NCBI GenBank assembly: GCA_947631965.1
Contig: CANRNL010000001.1
Span: forward strand, 1-64,000
Direction: 5' to 3'
Length of the DNA: 64,000 nt
DNA from: an uncultured Clostridia bacterium
Lineage (GTDB): Bacteria > Bacillota > Clostridia > Monoglobales > Monoglobaceae
Under the pieces are notes generated by a model. It was not told the DNA's origin and searched no databases. It worked only from the letters and a program-made list of their open reading frames with translations. Each line of letters opens with the position of its first letter. Positions within the stretch are counted from its first letter, which is position 1. Below, in pieces: positions 21,101-30,017 of this stretch. A program made the position numbers and the translations under genes.

Positions 21101-21392
21101 TGCTTCTGTTTATCGAAATATCGCTGTTTAGCCTGATGTATCCGCTCACGTCAAAGACTATAACTCTGCCGCTCTTTGATACCGCCTCTCGAAACGACCC
21201 CGCGCCGGAGTCCGCAAGAGAACTGACGTGGTATACCTCCACGCTCTGCCCCGACTCGCCGCGTGCGCCGGTTGCGTACTTTCCGCCGCCCTCGGCTCCG
21301 GGGAACGCGAGGGTGGGGCTGTCCGCAAACACAACCGCGCCTACCGACAATGCCGCCAAAAGCATCAAAATCGTTACGATAATCTTTTTCAT
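18147..21392 (-). CDS. Secreted pectate lyase-like protein (PL1-type N-terminal domain, multi-domain)
   Basis: Start MKKIIVTILMLLAALSVGAVVFADS PTLAFPGAEGGGKYATGARGE; VIIRYLKVRPTDN, HCSTSWCVDE; Ig-like and GH43_C2-like regions follow. Confidence 0.85.
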   Translation of the reverse strand: MKKIIVTILMLLAALSVGAVVFADSPTLAFPGAEGGGKYATGARGESGQSVEVYHVSSLADSGAGSFREAVSKSGRVIVFDVSGYIRLNSDISINRSNITILGQTAPGDGVTITSGSVMLGDGVENVIIRYLKVRPTDNNGGEPDGMGGRFNKNVIFDHCSTSWCVDELLTLYAGPVSLGTPGSNLTIQNTIGSESLRMSNHVKGAHGYGAIWGGTNASYLYNLLAHHDSRSPRLDRELLGTDVINNVIYDWGQTNSAYGADPYDTSETSKRGSYINWIGNYYKAGPATADKLKTRVFDVTSPLEAGDPKTQFYFKDNYMNGSLVTNYKNENYVRNYQNADLLDEKIDMGEYAFEEIPAEEAYEYVLNNAGATLPRRDATDARVINDVKNGTGRIVNNASEVGGLIPIEEETRVFEVPSEWLEEKGLSGKSEGDIISEGEFAGYSVIEAYVNEWTEEMSKTPPTNPNIVVQSPAVSASSNTIENLTVNGGEWTVVTEGEKVEYKATGIAVGGNEVVKMELYDGNTKLGEFDGNVIDTEVSLPAGEHYLTCRAINTLGEKAQSTTAIVYVKPSAPSGSYSFTEIRDSSYKGYVGKGGASMNDDGVYTICGSGRITTKANDSCGFMYKEVNGDFDVTVRVEEIPKFENQQVSGLMVRAGLAPNDIMAMIGDGWVKYGENARILTRKSAKSSSQEMYFKDKSGEAVDNSDDKHSKSMPKYMRIQKSGNSLTFSVSNMGIDWTDNDRQPVTIEYDSLPETMYVGLATDSASGVSVKEYFSTAKFSRLSINGEYDVETPESNAVPFYDEEFDNVEWFFPSGSGPKNLAEKPLDGNIGDAALFWNDCYRNFKPQSAGVVKATADFFTVTNPKVDSNAGARFMLQGINDAGETVKIKSVYAQHDLGFFEDYDDTPSNPTITPTSDAKYDIEKWYKVEMTLNYDTGKGTYSFKPYTEYISSTGTYKTGDSIFDLEFDFDTSVAVSQLHFERRGGSEMYLDNVGVSVYKRPIWFLEGGKPTVDRAKTDTSVIIAYYDESGKLTDAQYTAVAAGETKSIELNVPLGAYSAKAFLWDKNIKPLGSPLEIELK

Positions 21393-21415
21393 AAAAATAT
21401 TCCTCCTAATATTTA

Positions 21416-21922
21416 TCAGGTTTTCGGCATCTTTGCCGCATACTCCGCCATAACATAGAGTAAGTCGGACAGCCGATTTATATACTTTCTCATTTCGGGC
21501 GTTACCTCTATCGCCGCCGCCGCGCGTTCGGCTCGGCGCACGCTTGTCCTCGCAAGGTTTATCGCCGCTTCTCCGCCCGTCGCTCCCGAAACCGAAAAGC
21601 CGCAAAAGCCGCCCGAAAGCGCACAGTAGCCGTCAATCGCTTCTTCAACGCGGCGCACATCGCACTCACAGACCGCACATTCGCCGCCCGCAAGCTCCCC
21701 GCACACCTCTATCAAACGCTTTTGTATCCTCAAAATATCGGCGCACAGCCTCTCGTCGTCAAGACTGCTCCGCGCAAGCCCCAAAAACGCCGAACACTCG
21801 TCAAGCGAACCGAGGACTTCAAAAATCGGACTTGCCTTTGAAATATTCTTTTGACTTAAGGTGTCCGACCTGCCGCCGTCTCCCGCGCCCGTATATATAC
21901 GCGGTGATTTTCCGTTATCCAT
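21416..21922 (-). CDS. Cob(I)yrinic acid a,c-diamide adenosyltransferase (PduO type)
   Basis: IYTGAGDGGRSDTLSQKNISK...LGSLDECSAFLGLAR; LARTSVRRAERA. Confidence 0.92.
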   Translation of the reverse strand: MDNGKSPRIYTGAGDGGRSDTLSQKNISKASPIFEVLGSLDECSAFLGLARSSLDDERLCADILRIQKRLIEVCGELAGGECAVCECDVRRVEEAIDGYCALSGGFCGFSVSGATGGEAAINLARTSVRRAERAAAAIEVTPEMRKYINRLSDLLYVMAEYAAKMPKT

Positions 21923-21954
21923 ATCCGAAATACCTCTTTTTGCAGCCGCGAATT

Positions 21955-24900
21955 TTACCGTTTAAAATCAACCTTTTTGTCTTTTATTCCGCAGACCGCC
22001 GAAAATTTACAATATTTACACGAGTCGTGTTCTCCTATGACTATCGGATTGGGTTCGACTTCGCCGGAGAGTATCTTCTCCGCCGTTTCCTCCGCCTTAT
22101 GTGCGGCGCAGTTTAGAACCTCGTCAAACTCATATCGGCTGAGAGAGCGCTGCTGCTTGATAAATGCCGCGCCGCGCTTTTCGAGCAGGTTTGCGTCAAG
22201 CGCGCCCCTTACCTCCTCGTCGCCGAGTACCCAGCCCTGCGCACGCATATTCTCGCGCACCGCAAGCTCCAGTTCCTCCTCTGTCGGCTCGGACTCAAAC
22301 CTCGTTATCGGGTCGCTTGTCGCCATATACAGCATAGCGGCGGGTGAAAAGCCCTGCTCCCTCAAAATATCGGTGTAAACAAGCGGCTGAAAACGCAGTC
22401 CGCGCGCCGCAAGCTCCAAATCTAGCGACTTGCCCGACAGCTTGTAGTCGGTGACCGCCATATACCGCTCTCCGTCTATCTCGGCGGCGTCGGCGCGGTC
22501 GATAAAGCCTTCCAATATTGCGCGCCCGTTCTCGGTTTCAATCACGCGAGGCGGCAAATCTCCGCCCTCGCCTATGCTCATCTCAAATCCGAGCGGACGA
22601 AACTCGCTTCGGCTGTAAAAACGCACTATTTCCCACGCCGTCGCGCCCGCTATCCGCTTCATACGCATAACGAGGTATCTGTAATATGACGATGTTTCGC
22701 AAAACTCGTCGCCGCTTGCCGCCTTCTCAACAAGCTCCGCGACCGCTCCGAAACATTCGTCTCGGCTTATCTCTCCGTAGTCCGCGCCGCTCTCTTTAAG
22801 TCCGCGCAGATAGCCCTCCAGAGCCGCGTGGATAACCGTACCCATATTGCTCGGCTCAAAGCCCGCGCGGTCGCGCTCCCTGACTATAAGTCCGTACTGC
22901 AAAAAGTACGCAAACGCGCAGGAATTGTATTTTTCGAGCTTTGAGACTGACAACCGAGCGGTTTCTCCGTACAAAAGCTCCACTTCGGCTTCGGACAAAA
23001 GCTCACGTCTGCCGACCCGCTCCAGCATATTTTCAATCTCTTCAAACTTATTTTTAAAGCGCTCGTTTTCGCTGAAATAGTCAAGCGCCGCGCGGGTGAT
23101 AGGCTCGTCATCCGACGCCCCCGCCGCCGCTCTCGCCGCAAGAAAATCGAGTACTGCCTCTCCGCCCTCAAATTCTTCCTCTTTGGAAAGCATACCCGTC
23201 TCCGCTTTAAACATATTTTTTACGTTCTCAAACACAGGCGAAGGGCGCAGATACTTACCCCTGCCGTCCGATATGGGAGCGAACAAAATCAGCTTTTCGC
23301 ACGACGAGGTAAGCACGCTGTATATGAGCGCCTGTTCCTCGGCGTGACGCATATTCGCGGTGGGCGCAAGCTCCACTCCGAGCGGAGACAGCGCTTCTCT
23401 CTCCGCGTCGGAGATAAGCCCCTCTCCGATATATTTTCTCGGAAAAACTCCGTCGGTCACTCCCAGAACGATTACCGCCTTTGCGTCGCTGCGCCTGAAT
23501 CGGTCAATCTCCCCGACCGTCACGCTGTCAAGCGACGACGGCACAAGTCCCACGCGGCACTCCTTAGCCGCCGCGCCGAGTAACTCGGCAAAGCCCTCAA
23601 ACGTTATAAAGTCGTCTCCCATAATATCGGAGATTTGTGATATAAGCGTAATCGTGCTGTTCCACACCTGTCGGTACTCAGCCGCAAGCTCGTGCCGTCC
23701 GCTGTCCGCAAAGCGCTGTATCTTGTCGGTCAAAATTTCATAGGCGCGGTCTTTCTCAAGCCGCTCAAGCAGCGCATCGCAAATTTGGGCGCACGTCTTT
23801 CTGCCCGAAAATGCGCCGCGAAGCTCCGCGATTGGCTTATAAACCGTGAACGCAACGCGGTTTATAAGCTCCATATCGTAAATTTTCTCATTGGGATTAT
23901 ACTCCCACTCTCCCGCTCTGCTCCACATCGCGTGAGACGGGTCGGCGGCTAAAATATAGTTTTCAAATATATCCGCCTCGTCGGGCGAAACCTCATAAAA
24001 ACCGCTTCGGAGCGCGGTCATAACCCGCTCGTAAGAAAAGCCGTAAATTAAAATTTCGAGCATTGCGTTTATATTTCTCATAAGCGGATTTTGGAGTATG
24101 CCGCGCTTCGCGTCCAAGAACACGTTTATACCGTGCCTTCCGAACACCGACGGTATAATTCTGTCGTAATTCTCGACCGAGCGCGTGAGAACCATTATAT
24201 CTCCAAAGCGATAGCCGTCCTCGCGGCACAGCTTTAAGATAAGCTTCGCTGCGGTATGCACCTCGTCATAGTAATCCCGCGGAGTATACAGTAAAACCGC
24301 TCCGCCCGTTTCGCCTCTGTACTCACGCATCGGCACTCTGAAAAATTCATCGCGCAGGAACCTTAGCGCGGGCGCGTTCTCAAACTTGCTTTCGGCGTTT
24401 AAAAATACCGGCTCTCCGACCTCAACGCCCTCTCCGCGCGCTATTTCGCAAAGGCGGCGGTAAGTACCCGACGCGGCCTGAAAGTGCGGCTCGGTCGACT
24501 GCAAATCGTCCGTGACCAAAGACACGCACACGCCGCACATATTCATAAGCGCTCCGACCGCCTGCAATTCAAGCGGCGTAAAACTCTTAAAGCCGCTGAT
24601 ATAAAGCTCGCCCGTCAAAAAATCGCACTTTTGTATACGCGCCAAAATAAGCGCCAGATTATCCTCGGTATCCGCGCTTTTCTCGTTTATCGCCGAATTG
24701 TATTCCTCAAAAATCAGAGACAGCTCCCGCAGTTTGTCCGCAAAGCCCATCTCCGCCGCGCTTTTGCTTTCGGCAGCCGCTTTGAGCGCGTCCGGAGTTA
24801 CTCCGTAGCGTTTAAACTCCGAAATTGTGTTTACCGCAATTTTCGCAAAACCCCGCTGATGCACGTTTGAAGCAAACACCGACAGCTTTTTTTCAAGACG

Positions 24901-25191
24901 CTGCATCGTGCGCTGTGCCACAATGTATTTGCCCGCGCCGTCTATGTACTTCATACGCATAGGTCCCGCAAAGCCCATAACCATATTGCACAGCCGCGAA
25001 AAGGTCAGCACTTCGACAAGCGTTTGCGCGCTCTCGCCGAGACGCGATATAACGCCGCGCTCGGTCTGCATCGAAAACTGCTCCGGCACGAGTATGAACG
25101 TGCGTATTTTATTTTTTATATTTTCCTCGCATTTTCGGAAAATATAATCGGTCTTTCCCGCTCCCGCCTTGCCGTAAACCGCATAAAACAT
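21955..25191 (-). CDS. addB: ATP-dependent helicase/nuclease subunit B
   Basis: GKAGAGKTDYIFRK, LVPEQFSMQTE, C-terminal VTDYKLSGKSLDLE and 4Fe-4S CKYCKFSAVC. Confidence 0.93.
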   Translation of the reverse strand: MFYAVYGKAGAGKTDYIFRKCEENIKNKIRTFILVPEQFSMQTERGVISRLGESAQTLVEVLTFSRLCNMVMGFAGPMRMKYIDGAGKYIVAQRTMQRLEKKLSVFASNVHQRGFAKIAVNTISEFKRYGVTPDALKAAAESKSAAEMGFADKLRELSLIFEEYNSAINEKSADTEDNLALILARIQKCDFLTGELYISGFKSFTPLELQAVGALMNMCGVCVSLVTDDLQSTEPHFQAASGTYRRLCEIARGEGVEVGEPVFLNAESKFENAPALRFLRDEFFRVPMREYRGETGGAVLLYTPRDYYDEVHTAAKLILKLCREDGYRFGDIMVLTRSVENYDRIIPSVFGRHGINVFLDAKRGILQNPLMRNINAMLEILIYGFSYERVMTALRSGFYEVSPDEADIFENYILAADPSHAMWSRAGEWEYNPNEKIYDMELINRVAFTVYKPIAELRGAFSGRKTCAQICDALLERLEKDRAYEILTDKIQRFADSGRHELAAEYRQVWNSTITLISQISDIMGDDFITFEGFAELLGAAAKECRVGLVPSSLDSVTVGEIDRFRRSDAKAVIVLGVTDGVFPRKYIGEGLISDAEREALSPLGVELAPTANMRHAEEQALIYSVLTSSCEKLILFAPISDGRGKYLRPSPVFENVKNMFKAETGMLSKEEEFEGGEAVLDFLAARAAAGASDDEPITRAALDYFSENERFKNKFEEIENMLERVGRRELLSEAEVELLYGETARLSVSKLEKYNSCAFAYFLQYGLIVRERDRAGFEPSNMGTVIHAALEGYLRGLKESGADYGEISRDECFGAVAELVEKAASGDEFCETSSYYRYLVMRMKRIAGATAWEIVRFYSRSEFRPLGFEMSIGEGGDLPPRVIETENGRAILEGFIDRADAAEIDGERYMAVTDYKLSGKSLDLELAARGLRFQPLVYTDILREQGFSPAAMLYMATSDPITRFESEPTEEELELAVRENMRAQGWVLGDEEVRGALDANLLEKRGAAFIKQQRSLSRYEFDEVLNCAAHKAEETAEKILSGEVEPNPIVIGEHDSCKYCKFSAVCGIKDKKVDFKR

Positions 25192-25209
25192 AGCGTACCT
25201 CCACGCAAC

Positions 25210-25875
25210 TCAAAGCCTTGCCGCGCAATCTGTTATTTCTCCTATATCGTCAACCGCAAAGTCCGCTCCCGCCTTTTGAAGCTCCTCTCTTGAAAAAGAG
25301 GTCGTCACCGCGATACATTTCATTCCGGCGCTCTTTGCGGAGCGCACTCCGTTCAGCGCATCCTCTATGACAACGCACTCGCTCGGCTCCGCCGAGAGAG
25401 CCTCCGCAGTCTTTATGTATATTTCGGGCGACGGCTTTTTAGCCGAAACATCATCGCCCGACAAAATAACCTTAAACTTATTTTCGTCGATTCCCGCCGC
25501 CTTGAGCGAAACCGTGAGCTTGCGCCTTGTCGCACTGCTCGCTATCGCAAGCGTAATATGCCGCTCATACAGCTTGTCGACAGTTTCGAGAACCGAGGGA
25601 AACGTTTTAAGCTCGGTATAGACGGTCTGCTCGTAAAGCTCAAACATACGTTCGAGCATTTCGTCGATAAATTCCTCTTTTTTATGCTTTTTCGCAAGCT
25701 CTGTTATAAACTTTTCCTCGCCCGCGCCGATATAAGGCATAAAATCCTCGATTCCGGCGTTTATTCCGCGCTCGGCGAGGGCGCGGCTCGCCGCCGTGGT
25801 TATAACCTTCTCGGAGTCTATAAGCACTCCGTCAACGTCAAAAATAACATATTTCAAATTTTTGCCCTTCTTCAC
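25210..25875 (-). CDS. HAD-superfamily phosphatase (beta-phosphoglucomutase-like)
   Basis: VIFDVDGVLIDSE, AIASSATRRKL, KKPSPEIYIKTAEAL, VIEDALNGVRSAKSAGM. Confidence 0.9.
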   Translation of the reverse strand: MKKGKNLKYVIFDVDGVLIDSEKVITTAASRALAERGINAGIEDFMPYIGAGEEKFITELAKKHKKEEFIDEMLERMFELYEQTVYTELKTFPSVLETVDKLYERHITLAIASSATRRKLTVSLKAAGIDENKFKVILSGDDVSAKKPSPEIYIKTAEALSAEPSECVVIEDALNGVRSAKSAGMKCIAVTTSFSREELQKAGADFAVDDIGEITDCAARL

Positions 25876-25979
25876 TTGACAATTTGTATCATATTTATAT
25901 ATTATATATTAGTATTGCAATTTCTGCAAGATTTTTTCGATAGTTTTCAAATCTTTATTGACACAGACAGGAGTTCATT

Positions 25980-27869
25980 ATGAATTTATATCACGATTCA
26001 CGCGATATTCGATACCGCTCGCCTCTCGGCGCGGTTGAAACGAATACGCACATAACAATCAAAATAAGGGTACAGGCAAGCTGTGTTTCGTCGGTTATGC
26101 TTCGCCTTTGGATAAATGAAACCGAGCGTTTTCTCGATATGCGCAGCGAGGGCGGGGATATTTACTCGGTCGGGTTCGATGCGCCCGAATCCCCCATGCT
26201 CCTATGGTACGGCTTTAAGGTTGAGGCGGACGGAGAGACCGCGTTCTACTCTACCGCTCCCGACGGGCTCGGCGGCGTCGGTCAAAAGGTGGACAAGATT
26301 TTATCCTCTTATCAGATAACCGTCTACGAGCATGGCTTTAAAACGCCCGACTGGTTCAAAAACAGTATTATGTACCAGATTTTTCCCGACAGATTCTTCG
26401 GCGTACAGAGCGGTGCGCCCGTCAAAAAGCGCGAGGAATATGTCATTCACGGAGATTGGTACGACCCTCTCGCGTTTGACGACCACCCCTACGAGTACGG
26501 TCCCGCCTGCAACGACTTCTACGGCGGAAACCTCGCCGGAATAACAGCGAAGCTGCCGTATCTGCACGATTTGGGAATAAGCGTTATATACCTTAACCCC
26601 ATTTTTGACGCATACTCAAACCACAAGTACGACACGGCGGATTATATGCGTATAGACCCGATGTTCGGAGACGAAAAAGACTTCTCGACGCTGTGCGCCG
26701 AAGCCGAAAAGCTCGGTATAAAAATAATTCTGGACGGCGTTTTCAGCCACACCGGAAGCGACAGCGTGTATTTTAACAAATACGGCAAATACGGCGAGCA
26801 TAGCGGCGCGTACCGCGACCCTCACTCTCGGTACCGAAGCTGGTACAATCTGCACGGCGACGGCGGTTACGACAGCTGGTGGGGCTGCAGTAATCTGCCC
26901 AATGTAAACGAGATGAACGACGGCTATCTCGACTTTATTTTGCGCGGCGAAAATTCGGTCGTTAAAAAGTGGCTCAGACTGGGCGCTTCGGGCTGGAGGC
27001 TGGACGTCGCGGACGAGCTGCCGGACGAATTTATCGAAATTCTGCGCCGAGAGGTTAAATCGGTAAAGCCGGATGCGGTAATAATAGGCGAAGTGTGGGA
27101 GGATGCGTCAAACAAAATTGCCTACGGCAAGCAGAGAAAATATTTCTTCGGAAAAGAGCTGGACGGAGTTATGAACTACGTTTTAAAAGACAGCTTCATC
27201 GGCTTTTTACTTAAAAGCTTTGACGCGGAAACACTGGACAGACGCGTTATGAGCCTTGTCGAAAACTATCCCGCCGAAGCGCTCTACTCCCTTATGAATA
27301 TAGTCGGCACGCACGACACAAAGAGAATAAAAACCGTTTTGGGCGAATTTAGCGGAGACGAAAATATGAACCGCGACGAAAAGGCCGCCGCGCGTCTTTC
27401 CGCTCCGCAGGAAACGCTGGCAATCAAAAGAGTCAAGCTTATCTCGTTTATGCAGATGACGTTTTTCGGCGTACCCTGCGTTTACTACGGCGATGAAATA
27501 GGTATGCAGGGTCTTTCAGACCCGCATAACCGTATGCCGTACACCTGGAGAGTGGTAGACCCCGATTTGCGCGAGCATTACCGCTCGCTTGCGAAGCTGC
27601 GTAACGCCTCTCCCGCTCTGCGAACCGGCGGCTTTAAAACGCTCTGCTCAAGCGGCGACGTGTTTGTCTATGAGCGCGGCATATCGGGCGGCAAGGATGC
27701 GCTCGGCAACCCCGCAAAAGACGAGGTTATCGTCTGCGCGGTCAACCGCGGAGAAAACGAGGCACGCCTCATGGTCGACTGTGAACAGGTTAAGCTCGGC
27801 GTTCATCTCCCGCCATACGGATTTAAACTTTACAAACTTGAAAATGGGGATTTTAAATCTAATTTTTAA
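25980..27869 (+). CDS. GH13 alpha-amylase family / neopullulanase-like glycosidase
   Basis: MYQIFPDRFF, VIYLNPIFDAYSNHKYDTADY, GWRLDVADEL, GEVWEDAS, NIVGTHDTKR. Confidence 0.92.
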   Translation: MNLYHDSRDIRYRSPLGAVETNTHITIKIRVQASCVSSVMLRLWINETERFLDMRSEGGDIYSVGFDAPESPMLLWYGFKVEADGETAFYSTAPDGLGGVGQKVDKILSSYQITVYEHGFKTPDWFKNSIMYQIFPDRFFGVQSGAPVKKREEYVIHGDWYDPLAFDDHPYEYGPACNDFYGGNLAGITAKLPYLHDLGISVIYLNPIFDAYSNHKYDTADYMRIDPMFGDEKDFSTLCAEAEKLGIKIILDGVFSHTGSDSVYFNKYGKYGEHSGAYRDPHSRYRSWYNLHGDGGYDSWWGCSNLPNVNEMNDGYLDFILRGENSVVKKWLRLGASGWRLDVADELPDEFIEILRREVKSVKPDAVIIGEVWEDASNKIAYGKQRKYFFGKELDGVMNYVLKDSFIGFLLKSFDAETLDRRVMSLVENYPAEALYSLMNIVGTHDTKRIKTVLGEFSGDENMNRDEKAAARLSAPQETLAIKRVKLISFMQMTFFGVPCVYYGDEIGMQGLSDPHNRMPYTWRVVDPDLREHYRSLAKLRNASPALRTGGFKTLCSSGDVFVYERGISGGKDALGNPAKDEVIVCAVNRGENEARLMVDCEQVKLGVHLPPYGFKLYKLENGDFKSNF

Positions 27870-27916
27870 AATATCGCGATTTTTTACGCTTCACTAAGCG
27901 ATTGCATTTTCCCAAT

Positions 27917-28168
27917 GTAGGGGCGCACCGTGTGCGCCCGCTATGCCCGCGCTCTGCGCGGGCAGGTTATATACTTTTCCCCGCGCGGGGAAAAGTACCA
28001 AAAGGCGCGTTTAGGGGCTATACCCCTAAAAACCCCGCCGCGCATAAGACTGTTGTCTAAAATGCGCGGCAAAACCCACAGACGGTAAAGCTGAAACCTT
28101 ATTTTACTGTTTCTGTTTAAGTTTTTGTATGAGTGCATCCACAACGGGCGAACACGGTTCGCCCCTAC
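27917..28168 (+). repeat. MITE-like interspersed element, copy 1 (~252 bp)
   Basis: Begins GTAGGGGCGCACCGTGTGCGCCCG, ends CGGGCGAACACGGTTCGCCCCTAC (imperfect TIRs). Highly similar to the reverse complement of 49984-50237. Confidence 0.8.
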
Positions 28169-28208
28169 GAATCGAAAAATTTTTCTATAACATATCCGCA
28201 AAAATTAA

Positions 28209-28241
28209 CCGACAAAAATCCGTGGATTTTTGTCGGTTTTT
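28209..28241. terminator. Intrinsic terminator-like palindrome
   Basis: ccgacaaaaatccgtggatttttgtcggtttttg. Confidence 0.6.
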
Positions 28242-28281
28242 GTATTTAAATTTAGTTCGGGTTACAGCAAATTAATTTTCT

Positions 28282-29871
28282 TTATTCCACCGTAAACTCT
28301 CCGAAGTCCGCGAACGAATCGCCGGCGCAGAAAAGCGCGAGCTTCGCTCCGACCCACTTACCCTCGCGGGCATAGAATATATCGCCGAGCTGCGTAAAGC
28401 TTCTGCCGTCGGTGCTGTATAACATTCTGCACGGAGCGGTTTTGCCGTTGGGCTGTCCCATTACCTCGGCTCTGAGATATATCGTCGTTGTTCCCGCATC
28501 CGCGAAAGCAATCTCATACTCAAAGGTATCTCCGTCCTCCGCCTCGGTTATTCCCAAATCACTGGGTTCGGCGGGCGAATACTGTTTTACGGCTCCGCGC
28601 ATATGCGATACTCTGCCGTTTCCGTTGATTGCTATATAATTATAGGTAAGTCCCTCTATGGCTATTCCCGCATAGGTATTCTCGTCTCCGTCGGGAAGCT
28701 CCACCTTGACGGTCGCGGTAAGCTGGGGTGCGTGCCAAAGCTGAGTAAGCACGTTGGGCATATTCCAAAGGTGACCCTCCATACCCTCTTTAACTCCCTG
28801 ACCGTAAAGTCTGAGACTGCCGGGGTTCGCGGTGAGCGAGTACCAGCTCTCCTGCGGGTTCGCCTGCCACTGCCACTGGAGGTCAAGCTCCTCTTTATCG
28901 AAGTTGTCGCCCGCAGGTACCGTGGTTATCGGATATGTGCCGCCCACATCGGGCTTTTTATACTCCATAACCGGCTGTCCGCAGTATCCGTCGTCAACAC
29001 GCTCGCCCATCACAGGCCAGCCGTCCATCCATTGTACCGGCTGAAGATGAATAATTCGTCCGTAAGCCTCAAGGTCCTGGAAGTGGAGGAACCAGCTCTC
29101 GCCGCTTTCAAGCTCTACAAGCGCGCCCTGGTGAGGACCGTTTATCTCTGTAAGTCCCATACGAAGAACTATTCTGTCCTCATAAGGTCCGTATATATTT
29201 TTGGAGCGCAGAGCCACCTGCCAGCCGATAGGAACGCCGCCCGCGGGAGCGAGTATGTAGTAATATTCGCCTCGCTTATACATCTTCGGTCCTTCCATTG
29301 TGGTATGGCTTACCTCGCCGTTAAACACAATGGTGTCCTCCGAAATAATCTCTTTGCCGTCGGGGGTCATCTCGCATATTGCAAGTCTGCTCTTAAATCC
29401 GCCCGTGCGGCTCCCCGCATAGGCGTGTACTATATACGCCTTACCGTCGTCATCCCAGAACGGGCAGGTGTCTATCGTACCCTTTGCCGATTTAATAAGC
29501 GTCAACTCATCCCACTCGCCGTACGGGTCGTCGGTTGAGGTCATATAATATCCGTAGTCGGGGTCGCCGTAGTAGATATAATATCTGCCGTCGTGAAAAC
29601 GCATTGAAGGCGCCCAAACGCCGCAGCCGTGCTGAGGTGTGTTATACACGTCGGGCAGTCGGCGCGCCGCGTAATTTATAAGCTCCCAGTTTACCAAATC
29701 CTTGGAATGAAGAATAGGCAGTCCGGGAACGAACGTGAAGCTCGACGCCGTCATAAAGAAGTCGTCGCCCACACGAATAACGTCGGGGTCAGAGTAGTCG
29801 GTGTAAAGAATAGGATTTCTGTAGTTTCCGTTTCCCAGGTCGGCAATCCAGTTGCCGTGTGATAATGGCAT
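28282..29871 (-). CDS. GH43 family glycosidase (beta-xylosidase/arabinofuranosidase-like)
   Basis: NPILYTDYSDPDVIRVGDDFFMTASSF, WAPSMRFHDGRYYIYYGDPD, MEGPKMYKRGEYYYIL; C-terminal lectin-like domain. Confidence 0.93.
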   Translation of the reverse strand: MPLSHGNWIADLGNGNYRNPILYTDYSDPDVIRVGDDFFMTASSFTFVPGLPILHSKDLVNWELINYAARRLPDVYNTPQHGCGVWAPSMRFHDGRYYIYYGDPDYGYYMTSTDDPYGEWDELTLIKSAKGTIDTCPFWDDDGKAYIVHAYAGSRTGGFKSRLAICEMTPDGKEIISEDTIVFNGEVSHTTMEGPKMYKRGEYYYILAPAGGVPIGWQVALRSKNIYGPYEDRIVLRMGLTEINGPHQGALVELESGESWFLHFQDLEAYGRIIHLQPVQWMDGWPVMGERVDDGYCGQPVMEYKKPDVGGTYPITTVPAGDNFDKEELDLQWQWQANPQESWYSLTANPGSLRLYGQGVKEGMEGHLWNMPNVLTQLWHAPQLTATVKVELPDGDENTYAGIAIEGLTYNYIAINGNGRVSHMRGAVKQYSPAEPSDLGITEAEDGDTFEYEIAFADAGTTTIYLRAEVMGQPNGKTAPCRMLYSTDGRSFTQLGDIFYAREGKWVGAKLALFCAGDSFADFGEFTVE

Positions 29872-30017
29872 AATAAAAAACCTCCAATTCCAAATACGAG
29901 GACATTATACAAAAATTTTTCTCAAACGTCAATAAGTAATTGAATTTTTATCAATATTATGGTAATATAGACTTGGTTTTGATTATAAAATTGTTTAAAT
30001 TTAAGGAGAGAACGATT

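Noticed and set aside
19263-21131. 622-aa plus-strand ORF opposite the pectate lyase gene (and similar long antisense ORFs, e.g. 60591-62084, 57921-59027, 9097-10080)
   Set aside because: These lie antisense to well-supported genes, have no SD, and show the Arg/His/Tyr/Val-rich composition expected from reading the opposite strand of biased codons.
18147-21605. Longer start of the pectate lyase ORF at 21605
   Set aside because: The extension overlaps the upstream adenosyltransferase gene; a good SD and signal peptide begin at 21392.
27941-28201. 86-aa ORF MRICYRKIFRFVGAN...APKRAFWYFSPRGEKYI, and its relative at 49997-50242
   Set aside because: Their similarity comes from both lying in the MITE-like repeat. 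No SD, and the frame crosses terminal hairpins. Treated as repeat-derived, not genes.
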